Origin: Biomphalaria glabrata
Lineage: Eukaryota > Mollusca > Gastropoda > Planorbidae
Direction: 5' to 3'
Length of the DNA stretch: 64,000 nucleotides
Assembly: GCF_947242115.1 (NCBI RefSeq)
Contig: NC_074718.1
Span: 45,021,199 to 45,085,198, forward strand
Shown: positions 42,101 through 48,117 of the stretch, one piece after another
Layout of the letters: each line of letters opens with the position of its first letter
Numbering within the stretch: the stretch's first letter is position 1
Notes under the pieces: model-generated
The model's database searches: none
What the model was told of the DNA's origin: nothing
Seen by the model: only the letters and a program-made list of their open reading frames with translations
Translations under genes and position numbers: made by a program

Positions 42101-42155
42101 TAGAATACTTACTTGACATTATAGCACTCCATAAAACTATCAACAGTGAAAACAT
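24175..42155 (-). CDS. Cys-loop (nicotinic-receptor-like) channel subunit A
   Basis: Nine minus-strand exons: 42113-42155, 39234-39379, 36203-36247, 35184-35293, 31335-31440, 29360-29443, 28224-28393, 26851-27023 and 24175-24434. They total 1137 nt (378 aa) and all phases match. A signal peptide (MFSLLIVLWSAIMSSQAFGG) is followed by DLFADYNPEVRP, a 45-nt exon typical of nAChR genes, WTDEKLTWNP, VWKPDMAVY, Cys149-x13-Cys163 and LTSWVYP. M1 is about 236-257. M2 has Glu -1', Thr 6', Leu 9' and Val 13', cation-channel features, but Met at 2' and Asp at 16' are unusual. The M3-M4 loop is only ~42 residues, and M4 ends the protein. The loop C region lacks vicinal cysteines, so this is not an alpha-type agonist subunit. 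It should work at the plasma membrane as part of a pentamer. The ligand is unknown. Introns are loaded with minisatellites. Confidence 0.88.
24780..25270 (+). mobile_element. LINE, CR1/Jockey-like, internally deleted
   Basis: RAFDKVHHSLLKNLLHRLK (RT motif) is joined to ILEYASSVWDPSTQENIKKL-like sequence and the shared 3' end (FFPTAIRAWNGLPESAW), then the CGTGCGTAGGTCG tail. It lies in the last intron of gene A, opposite to the gene. Confidence 0.8.
25344..25706. mobile_element. Solo LTR of an LTR retrotransposon
   Basis: It begins TGTTATGACATG and ends AGCCTTAACA. CTCC flanks both sides (25340-25343 and 25707-25710), a 4-bp target duplication. Length is 363 bp with no internal region. The family (Gypsy- or BEL-like) cannot be told. 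The exact flanks suggest moderate age. Confidence 0.6.
26380..26675 (+). mobile_element. LINE 3' end, RTE-like
   Basis: It reads ITDIEARTW, AASERDSWRSQRPRDIHL, a basic RRR segment, then NGYDCLGVAKYVGHRWGYV (decayed terminal Cys/His motif) and TTCGGATTCGAAGACAATCC. It is the same family as 36355-36800. It lies inside the last intron of gene A. Confidence 0.75.
27050..27400. repeat. Degenerate ~25-bp repeat (GACATATTGATCTACAGATATC)
   Basis: About 12 loose copies of CATATTGATCTACAGATAT lie in intron 7 of gene A, directly upstream of the exon 8 acceptor (27024). Confidence 0.75.
27894..28125 (-). mobile_element. tRNA-derived SINE, family A
   Basis: Full-length style copy. On the minus strand the head GGTGGCTGGGCGGTAAAGCG and box B GGGTTCGAATCC are very clear. 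Confidence 0.9.
28647..28870 (+). mobile_element. hAT-like element end (CAGGGCCGGCCCTA)
   Basis: CAGGGCCGGCCCTAAC with GGGCCCTATGCGAAACG is related to 44229-44552 and to the terminus AAGGCCGGCCCTG at 7369-7381. The far end here is not defined. Confidence 0.5.
28915..29160 (+). repeat. Dispersed promoter-like repeat with three TTCnnGAA motifs
   Basis: It shares CCAATCAGAGAAAGAGGTCA-like sequence, CAGTTTCTAGAAGGTCA and TATGATTCTGGAA with 60010-60235. Heat-shock-type cores lie at 28955-28962, 29100-29107 and 29145-29152. It may be an LTR or another promoter-bearing repeat; no ends were defined. Confidence 0.5.
29165..29225. repeat. CTAC microsatellite-like tract
   Basis: Repeated CTACCTACC and CAGCCTA units lie in intron 6 of gene A. 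Confidence 0.7.
29455..29760. repeat. Degenerate ~20-bp repeat (ACAGTCCAATATTC)
   Basis: About a dozen loose copies of CAGTCCAATATTCA begin 12 bp beyond the acceptor edge of gene A exon 6. Confidence 0.75.
29858..29930. mobile_element. Short TTAA-flanked MITE (piggyBac-like)
   Basis: TTAA|CTCTTTCTCTCTG ... GGAGAGAAAGAG|TTAA spans only 73 bp. The interior (ACATTCTGGTGGAATCAACG) is shared with 38785-38868 and 54575-54647. Confidence 0.75.
30335..30450 (+). mobile_element. tRNA-like SINE fragment, family D
   Basis: GATCAGTGACAAGCGTGTCGG, a decayed box B region and GGGCAGCGGAAACCTTCTCCC match 41445-41600. Confidence 0.5.
30455..30890 (+). repeat. Purine-rich GAGAAACAGAA minisatellite
   Basis: About 435 bp of AGAGAGAAACAGTAGAGAG-type units are almost free of T and low in C on the plus strand. 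Long open frames appear in several frames because the repeat has few stop codons; none looks like a gene. Confidence 0.9.
30895..31140 (-). mobile_element. LINE tail family L2 fragment
   Basis: It contains CTCTAATGGCAATAGGGAA, GTATGAAATTGTTCTAGCG and CTTTTATCTTTGTGTCTGTC, the reverse of the shared ORF2 C-terminus. Confidence 0.65.
31491..31692. mobile_element. hAT MITE H2 with 8-bp target duplication
   Basis: Ends CAGGGGTCCCCAACCC and GGTTGAGAACCGCTG are flanked by GCTTATAA on both sides (31483-31490, 31693-31700). The interior has GGGTCGCGACCCC and GGTCGCCGAGC. It lies just upstream of the exon 5 acceptor of gene A. Confidence 0.92.
31820..32053 (+). mobile_element. TTAA-flanked MITE (piggyBac-like)
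   Basis: TTAACTCTTTCTCTCCGTAA at the left and GATTGGGAGAGTTTAAA at the right. The interior matches 7424-7678 (TGCAATGCTCTTTTT, ATCAACGTTGGCATCGTCG). Confidence 0.7.
32208..32774. mobile_element. Longer hAT MITE H2 copy
   Basis: Ends CAGGGGTTCTCAACC and TTTGAGAACCGCTG. Flanks GTCTACTG and GTCTTCTG differ at one of eight bases, so it is older than the copy at 31491. About 360 bp of extra interior includes GGTGCCGGTA repeats. Confidence 0.85.
33080..33395 (+). mobile_element. LINE (RTE-like) 3' UTR fragment
   Basis: GGAAAGGCTTCGGGGAGTC and GAGGAAAAATCAGGAGCTGG with GCAGCACCCAGTGCTACACC match 40235-40475 and the reverse of 46590-46850. Confidence 0.65.
33397..34975. repeat. 25-bp minisatellite (~63 units) in intron 4 of gene A
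   Basis: Unit GCTAAAAGTTGATGAAGACA plus TTGAA. It is very homogeneous, with a larger repeat of order about 600 bp visible from recurring variants (AAACGTTG, AAGTCATTG, GACACTGAAG). The same 25-mer forms the array at 44796-45435. Confidence 0.97.
35103..35208 (-). repeat. 25-bp repeats of the exon 4 splice donor of gene A
   Basis: On the minus strand GTCTATAATTC|GTAAGT occurs at the real exon end (35184). Further copies have boundaries near 35159, 35134 and 35109, the last two with GTGAGT. Spacing is exactly 25 bp. Confidence 0.9.
35294..36075 (-). repeat. 41-bp minisatellite (19 units) repeating the exon 4 acceptor of gene A
   Basis: On the plus strand each unit holds CACATCTGACGTCACGAAA and CCACTCACACATTAGT; some units have 3 extra bases. 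On the minus strand every unit carries GACGTCAG|ATGTG, the sequence of the true acceptor at 35293/35294. Eighteen units contain TGACGTCA and one TGACGTGA. Confidence 0.95.
36355..36800 (-). mobile_element. LINE 3' end, RTE-like C-terminal domain
   Basis: The minus strand encodes MDSIEGLLRVRQLRWARHV, then GELKGGRRNRGAPRKRFKDQ and FRRQLASADIEEST, followed by the NGYANPG-type tail. It is the best-preserved copy of this C-terminal domain. It lies in intron 2 of gene A, same strand. Confidence 0.85.
36995..37110 (+). mobile_element. LINE L2 fragment
   Basis: TTAGAATATGCGTCCTCTG and TGGGATCCTTTAACTA match the ILEYASSVWDPS region of 24780-25270. Confidence 0.65.
37185..37470 (-). mobile_element. 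LINE tail family L2
   Basis: TCTTATATAATACAGACGTT, CATGCATTTAGTCATGCAT, CCAAGTCACTGGTTTTCCTG and GCACTAGGGAAGAAGGAG are the reverse of the conserved L2 end. Confidence 0.8.
37855..38060 (+). mobile_element. LINE tail family L2, diverged
   Basis: TTTTTCCATATGCTTGGAG, TGCCGTTAGACAGTGGAGC and TTAGCCGAGTTTAAG match the end of 22050-23010 at lower identity. Confidence 0.6.
38150..38400 (-). mobile_element. LINE tail family L2
   Basis: CTTATAAATTACCGCTGTTCC, GGTCTTCCTGGCTTATTCAG and GTCCTAGCATATGAAATAAG. It is another diverged 3' end. Confidence 0.65.
38423..38626. mobile_element. hAT MITE H2, reverse orientation
   Basis: Ends CAGCGGTTCTCAACC and GGTTGAGAACCCTG. Flanks GCTAAAAG and AGCTAAAG are near-duplicates. 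The interior has a C run and CACACACAC. Confidence 0.85.
38785..38868. mobile_element. Short piggyBac-like MITE, decayed ends
   Basis: AGCTCTTTCTCTCCGTAATT ... GTTAGGAGAGAGAAG, with the same interior as 29858-29930. The TTAA sites have mutated. Confidence 0.65.
39826..40475 (+). mobile_element. LINE 3' end, RTE-like, second subfamily
   Basis: It encodes RMPQGRVPQDKLYGDLTEGR, then RAAGRPLLRYTDVCKRDMKF, VDTSSWEKVSLDRSTWRDSI, and after a frame change a PTCDRSCVPRIGLFSHTRSC-like zinc-finger tail, then the 3' UTR shared with 33080-33395. It lies in intron 1 of gene A, opposite to the gene. Confidence 0.85.
40520..40885. repeat. 16-bp minisatellite (GAAGCCATTAGACAGT)
   Basis: About 23 units in intron 1 of gene A, with variants ending CACT or CACA. 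Confidence 0.93.
41130..41275 (-). mobile_element. LINE tail family L2, short
   Basis: ATTTTACAGACGTTACTTT, ACTACGTCCTACGCATTTC and GGTTTTCCTGTCTGATTCA. Confidence 0.65.
41445..41600 (+). mobile_element. tRNA-like SINE, family D
   Basis: TATAGCTCAGTGGCTGACG (box A-like) and CTAGTTCGAATTCAGAC (box B-like), then AAGGCAGCACAGAAGCCTTC. It is related to 30335-30450 and 60505-60580. Confidence 0.6.
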
Positions 42156-43564
42156 TTCTCGGTTTGAGTAGGTTATAAGCACAGAGGTTACAATACTAAG
42201 GGGAAATAATCTAGACAATTTCGGTACAATAAAAAAGGGAAGTAATCTAAATAGCAATGCTTCAAGAGATTTGATCGGATTCACTTTGCATGAGTTCGTA
42301 ACATAAATTATTTTTGATCCTTTTAAAACAATGTTTAATTTGACACTCCACTAATAACATTCGGTACTTTTATTTAAATTCTTGTTTCCGTTCACCTGTT
42401 TTATCTTATACTATTTGAAAAATATCTGCCCCAAAGGATTAATAGTTCTGCATTAAAAAGTAATTCTCTTTTCAATTGTAAACACAAACTAGACTTTTAA
42501 AAGTAATCCACTTTTCAATTGTTTATGTTAGCTCTATTTTTAAAAGTAATTCGCTTTTCAATTGTTTATGATTTAATACTTGTGAATTATGAGAACTTAC
42601 AAATAAAAACATATAAAAAAAAAAGCCCACAAAAGAGGCAAGATGGCCCAAAAAAAGAGGCACATAAAGCCCAAAAAAGAGGCAAAGAAAAGAGGCCTAA
42701 GGCCCAAGGATTCCTATGATGATAAAGCTAAAACTGAATAGCGCAAATTCTGAGGTTTCCTTTAAGAAAATTTTTTTTAAAAATTCACTTTTAATCATTC
42801 CCTACATCTAAAATAAAGAGTCACTATTGCTTAAAAATGAACACTATGAACTTTTCATACAAACTAGAAACTATTTTAGCTATTAGAAATAATCTTTGAA
42901 TACACTATTGAGAATTAACAAATGATTTGTTAAGCTACACAGCTAGCTACTCTTGCGGCTTAATTCCACAGAATAAAAGAAACATAACCACTGGGAGACG
43001 ACAACAGACCATAATATTAATAGTCATGATCCAAGGGGGATAATCACAAGCCATTATAATAGACATATATCAAAGGGGATTAATAACAAGCCATAATTGA
43101 TCTCAATAAAAAAAAAATTCCTAAATGTTACAGACAATGTATCCTTGATGAGCCAATTCTGTAATTTACAGTTTTAATCTCTTCAAATATATGTGTTTGT
43201 TTTAAGTCGAACCTAATGTGAATTTCTGTTTGTATAATCGCGTAAAGAGCAATGACCTATACCCACGTTTTGGCAAAGTGTTTGTGTTTTGTGTTTGTAG
43301 TCTGTCAAGCGGTCTAATGCAAATGAACAGCGATTCATCAATAATGCAGTAGAACTGTATCAGATGGGCAGCTAGATATGTCTCCTGGGTATAACAACGG
43401 GCAAGTCTAGTTCACGGGGCGGGGAGCTGATGGTCAAATGTCAGGCGATGATTTTGAGCCCTTGGAGAAAGCGATCAGCAGACGTGCTGGTTACAATGTT
43501 TTCATTGGTTAAAAAAAAAATGTCCATTTCTCGCGTGACTTCCGTTAGGTCCATGCCACTTGGG
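42156..43564. other. Upstream region of receptor gene A; no gene
   Basis: AT-rich DNA with a purine-rich low-complexity tract (AAAAGAGGCA repeats, 42620-42710). The stretch 43200-43560 is the least repetitive. No exon was recognised. Gene A's promoter probably lies here, but no TATA box or initiator is convincing. Confidence 0.35.
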
Positions 43565-43655
43565 TTAGAAGAGAATTGAATGGGTTGCCTGAATCAGCCA
43601 GGAAAATCAACGACTTTGCAGAGTTTAAGTCACTGATTAACATGCATCACTAAGA
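43565..43655 (+). mobile_element. LINE L2 fragment
   Basis: GAATGGGTTGCCTGAATCAG, CAGAGTTTAAGTCACTG and AACATGCATCACTAA are the L2 C-terminal coding end. Confidence 0.65.
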
Positions 43656-43699
43656 ATAACACTAATATGCTGGGTGTAGATCCTTTTTTTTGTCCTCAT

Positions 43700-43905
43700 C
43701 ATACTCAGATAATGAACACATCACACGTGTAACTCAAGAACCTGTGACACACATAATTCATAACAAAAGACACACATGAACACATGAATGCTTGACACAT
43801 GAACACATGACACAGGCGAACAATTCACACAAGCAACTAAAGAACCTGTGACACACATAATTCATAACACAGGCCACACATGAACACATAACTAAGATGA
43901 AGACA
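43700..43905. repeat. ~115-bp tandem duplication
   Basis: AAGAACCTGTGACACACATA and ATTCATAACA occur at 43737 and again near 43850, with ACACATGAACACATGA-type repeats between. Confidence 0.7.
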
Positions 43906-44119
43906 CCACAGAATGAGCATATGACTTGCATCAGGGACGGACTGGGTGTCAAAGTCGGCACACGCATTATCATACCATTCTGTCCACAAATTGACTGCCG
44001 TATAATGTACATCTATTTTTACCTGCCCTCATAATAATTTAACTTTCCTCCGTAGCTTACATGAAAATATGTGTTCAGATGGACCTAATTTCAGGTATTG
44101 TATTGCTACATCTTAAGAG

Positions 44120-44215
44120 GTTCATGACGGCTTGCATAAATGAGTGTACCCTGAAAATGGAAGACCTGCAGCTCTCCTGCCTTCTATAAGATCATCATAC
44201 AAAATAATTTTTTTT
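44120..44215 (-). mobile_element. LINE RTE-like fragment
   Basis: The minus strand reads DDLIEGRRAAGLPFSGYTHL, matching the DLTEGRRAAGRPLLRYTDVC segment of 39826-40475. Confidence 0.7.
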
Positions 44216-44228
44216 AAAGAACTAGTTG

Positions 44229-44552
44229 TAGGGCCGGCCTTAGGGCACTGCAGCCTATGCGACAGCAGTGGGCCCCACACTTTCATAGGCCCCACGCTAA
44301 TCAAAAGTGTAAATTATAAAATTAAACTATTTTATAATTTATAACAGATCCCGATTTACCAGGAGCTCCTGGAAATCTCCAAAAATTGCAAAATATACGA
44401 AAAAGTCCTGGAAATCTCAGGAAATTATAGCAAAGAAGAGTTAATTTTCTAAACAAACACTTAATTTTCACTTAATATCCGTATCCCTACCCAAACTGGG
44501 CAGTGCGCAATCCGTTTCGCATAGTGACCAGCAATGGTTAAGTCCGGCCCTG
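44229..44552. mobile_element. hAT-like element (GGGCCGGCC ends)
   Basis: TAGGGCCGGCCTTAGGGC at the left and TTAAGTCCGGCCCTG at the right are imperfect inverted ends. Flanks (CTAGTTG / CTAATTAG) are only roughly alike. Confidence 0.55.
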
Positions 44553-44699
44553 CTAATTAGTGACAGGTGAATACAGAGAAGATTATTTATTCTACCCCCC
44601 CCCTCTTTTTTTTTCTTCGCAAAAGTTACGAGGGGTAACTCTAGTCCGACTTACAGAAATAAAAGAGTTATCTTTCCAAGACTTTTGATGGTGTCTAAA

Positions 44700-45595
44700 C
44701 TAGATGCAGAGTAAATGACGTTGTGCATGTTCCTTCAATATGAGATTCATCAAGGTTCTTGTATCGGTTGAACCAAGCTGCTGAGGAAACCAGTCAGTGC
44801 TAAAAGTTGATGAAGACAATGAAGCTAAATGTTGATGAAGACAATGAAGCTAAAAGTTGACGAAGACAATGAAGCTAAATCTTGATGAAGACAATGAAGC
44901 TAAAAGTTGATGAAGACAATGAAGCTAAATGTTGATGAAGACAATGAAGCTAAATCTTGATGAAGACAATGAAGCTAAATGTTGATGAAGACATTGAAGC
45001 TAAAAGTTGATGAAGACAATGAAGCTAAATCTTGATGAAGACAATGAAGCTAAATCTTGATGAAGACAATGAAGATAAAAGTTGATGAAGACAATGAAGC
45101 TAAATCTGATGAAGACAATGAAGCTAAATCTTGATGAAGACAATGAAGCTAAATCTTGATGAAGACAATGAAGCTAAATCTTGATGAAGACAATGAAGCT
45201 AAATCTTGATGAAGACAATGAAGCTAAATCTTGATGAAGACAATGAAGCTAAAAGTTGATGAAGACAATGAAGCTAAATCTTGATGAAGACAATGAAGCT
45301 AAAAGTTGATGAAGACAATGAAGCTAAAAGTTGATGAAGACAATGAAGCTAAATCTTGATGAAGACAATGAAGCTAAATCTTGATGAAGACAATGAAGCT
45401 AAATGTTGATGAAGACAATGTAGCTAAAAGTTGAATTATAGACTACGTTGTACTCACGAATTATAGACTTCGTTGTACTCACGAATTATAGACTAAAATA
45501 GATCTAGAGTAAATGGCATTGTGCATGTTCCTTCAATATGAGAATTATCAAGGTTCTTGAATCGGTTGAACCAAGCTGCCAAGGAAATCAGTCAT
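44700..45595. repeat. 25-bp minisatellite (44796-45435) between ~97-bp direct repeats
   Basis: Flank copies at 44700-44795 and 45497-45595 share GCATGTTCCTTCAATATGAG and TCGGTTGAACCAAGCTGC. Between them are ~26 units of the 25-mer seen in gene A intron 4, then two to three ACGAATTATAGAC units that match the donor repeats beside gene A exon 4. So this is a transposed or converted piece of gene A intron 4. Confidence 0.85.
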
Positions 45596-45599
45596 TTGA

Positions 45600-46589
45600 C
45601 TGCATCTCTTAGCAGAGGATTTCAGAAATTTGTAAGCTTCATCTTTAATTAGCTTTAATTATTCTTTTCCTCCACGATATGAGGGTGGCTAGTGACCACA
45701 AAGGTCATTGTCTCCATCACGCTACTATTGTGTGACCAGATTGACCACACAAAAAAAAGACTAGTTGTACAGTGTGAATAAAAGTAAAGCTCTTGATTTA
45801 GTGTATTGGAAAGTTTAATTTTTTTTCTTCAATATTTTAAAAATTAAATTGGACAAGAGTCAACAAACCCAAACTCATATTTTAAAAAATTTTAATCATC
45901 ATTTATTTATCATTTTAAAACTTAGACAAAACAAACAAACAACAATTTTGATGTAGCGAATGTAAAGTTGTGTTTTTTACCTATACCTTTACCCATCCCT
46001 TAGTCATTTGGACCGTTGGGGCATTAAGCAAGACTCGTCGACCGTCTTTCTCCATTCCTCCGTCTTTTGCCTTGTGTAGAACCTCTTTCAACGGCAGGCC
46101 CGTCCATTCTTTTATAACATAAAACACAAAAGAATGGACAAGGTAGTGTATTGCATTTTATTACCGTACTTCAAAAACACGCAAAATATGAAAATACTTA
46201 AAAACAACAACACTTATCTAGGGTGAAGAACTTTACATTTACAGTCATATATCTCAACAGTGTACGATTTATTTACCGTCTTCGATTTCAACCACTATAT
46301 AGTAAAAATTGTTTTTTTCTATTTCATTCATAATGTTTTGTGAGAAACAATAGACAATGAATAAAATTTGTTTGAATGAAAAAAAAAAAGTTTGATAATT
46401 TTGGTGTCAGAATTTATTTTTCGGTAGTTGGACGCCAACTCGGAATAAAAAAGTTCACTTCTGCTGGCCTTATAAAACTTGTCAACTATATCATTACGGG
46501 TCCAGGCTAGTACGACTAGTATTTTTTGCCATACGTCCAATTCAAGTTATCCTAGGTATATTAGTATTCTGTTAACAAGACTATAGTAC
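45600..46589. other. No gene seen
   Basis: AT-rich sequence. A short TTTTATAACATAAAACACAA palindrome-like stretch occurs near 46109. No exon, RNA or defined element was recognised. Confidence 0.4.
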
Positions 46590-47000
46590 TACTGAGAGAA
46601 ATGAATGCCTGGGCATTAGCTATGGTCGTAACGATGTCGCCTACACAGCAGTTTCCCCTCTCTCCACGCAGCTGATGTATCCAAAAGGAAAGGCAGGTTT
46701 CCGATACAGTTTTGGGGTCAGCGGCATTGCAGTTTCTGTCAGGATGTAACTTCTGTGTGCTGCAAGCTGCCTAAGTATCACCAGCTCCTGACTCCGGAAA
46801 CGTTTCCTATGTTTGGGTATAGCCGCAAGGCAACAGAGGTGTGGACTCAGAGGTTTTCTTCCTAGGTGGGTAACCTTCGATAAAGTCCAGTAGGGAATCG
46901 GCGCCGAGGGAGGCTCTTCACCCAGCTTGGGTTGAGCCCCTCCTGCCTTACTGGTTTGGGTTAGGGTTAGGGCGCCAGTAGCCCGCCTTTGCCTCTTATC
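46590..47000 (-). mobile_element. LINE (RTE-like) 3' UTR
   Basis: It is the reverse of the 33080-33395 sequence (CACGCAGCTGATGTATCC, CACCAGCTCCTGACTCC), extended by GGAATCGGCGCCGAGGG and GGGTTAGGGTTAGGGCGCC. Confidence 0.65.
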
Positions 47001-47031
47001 CTGTTAGCGATTACAGTAAATTACAGTAAGT

Positions 47032-47226
47032 GGTTAACGAGGGTGTCATGTAGCCAGCACAACGACCAACCGCCTTTACTCTACTAATGTCAGATACCCA
47101 TTAGATCTGGGTGGACTCAGAGGCGCCCGAAGATCCCGAAATTAAAAATATCAGTCTTCACCAGGATTCGAACCCCGGTCCCCGGTTCGGAAGCCAAGCG
47201 CTTTACCACTCAGTTACCGCGCCTCC
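47032..47226 (-). mobile_element. tRNA-derived SINE, family A
   Basis: CGAGGGTGTCATGTAGCCAG to GCGCTTTACCACTCAGTTACC, with a clear box B (GGTTCGAATCC in reverse). Confidence 0.88.
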
Positions 47227-47397
47227 TGTGATTACAGTACTCTTTGAAAAAATACCTACATCTGGAAGCTATGTTGACATAATCGAGTCTAACATTTTTT
47301 ATTTTTCAGCATCCATTGTGACAAACATAATGCCGTCAAGCAAACACAAAGACAATACAGGTGTGCCCTTGCGGCATGATTCTCTGATGTTTATTTT

Positions 47398-47517
47398 TTC
47401 AGTCTATGTCCACAGCTTTCAGTCTATGTCCACAGCTTTCAGTCTATGTCCACAGCTTTCAGTCTATGTCCACAGCTTTCAGTCTATGTCCACAGCTTTC
47501 AGTCTATGTCCACAGAT
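47398..47517. repeat. 20-bp repeat, 6 units (CAGTCTATGTCCACAGCTTT)
   Basis: Six perfect or near-perfect units, the last ending CAGATT. Confidence 0.95.
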
Positions 47518-47645
47518 TGTATTTTCAATACATGTAAAAGAAGTCTGGGAGATTAAAATACAATTTAGACTTACAATTTAGTCCGTTTAACAAAAGCGGA
47601 TCAACAGAATGCTTAAGTAAGCTTTCTTATCACCATAGGTTTTAA

Positions 47646-48106
47646 CTCTTTCTCTCCTAATTATTATTATAGCTTTTATTTAGCGCTACTTTCATGCTTA
47701 TAGCATGCTCTTATCGCTTTAGGTCCAATCTCATTTGTGGACCAGTGGGGGGAGGGGGTTTTCCGCGCTGCCTTTAGGCGCTCAATAAACACAACTCTGC
47801 CCGAGTCGGGTGTCGAACCTCGAGCCCCCCCCCCCCCCCACTTGACCTCTCGACCACGCTTCCCACGATGACGATGCCAACGTTAATTTTGACCCCATTA
47901 AACTGAATTGATTTTTGAATTTATAATCTTTAATTTGTGCAGTGTAAAAAGAGCAAGCATTCCCCTACAATTCAATACCAAATATAACATTCTCTGAGAA
48001 CAAACAAAAACGCCATTGAAGTTTAATCTTAACAGGATAGTGAAATACAAATGAGCCAAAGGAATCATTCTATCGGAACCAGGAAACTAATTACGGAGAG
48101 AAAGAG
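47646..48106 (-). mobile_element. TTAA-flanked MITE (piggyBac-like) with nested family C repeat
   Basis: TTAA at 47642-47645 and 48107-48110, ends CTCTTTCTCTCC and CGGAGAGAAAGAG. The interior matches 31820-32053 in reverse. A family C repeat (47668-47873) sits inside, splitting the left end from the body. The right TTAA lies 7 bp from the stop codon of receptor gene B. Confidence 0.8.
47668..47873 (+). repeat. Interspersed repeat family C
   Basis: GCGCTACTTTCATGCTTATA to CTCTCGACCACGCTTCCCAC, nested in the MITE above, so it inserted later. Confidence 0.75.
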
Positions 48107-48117
48107 TTAAACAAATC

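Noticed and set aside
46960-46985. Telomere-like GGGTTAGGGTTAGGG
   Set aside because: Only two units, located inside a dispersed LINE 3' UTR sequence; not an interstitial telomere array.
47111-47581. 156-codon plus-strand frame
   Set aside because: It joins the head of a SINE to a 20-bp tandem repeat; no coding support.
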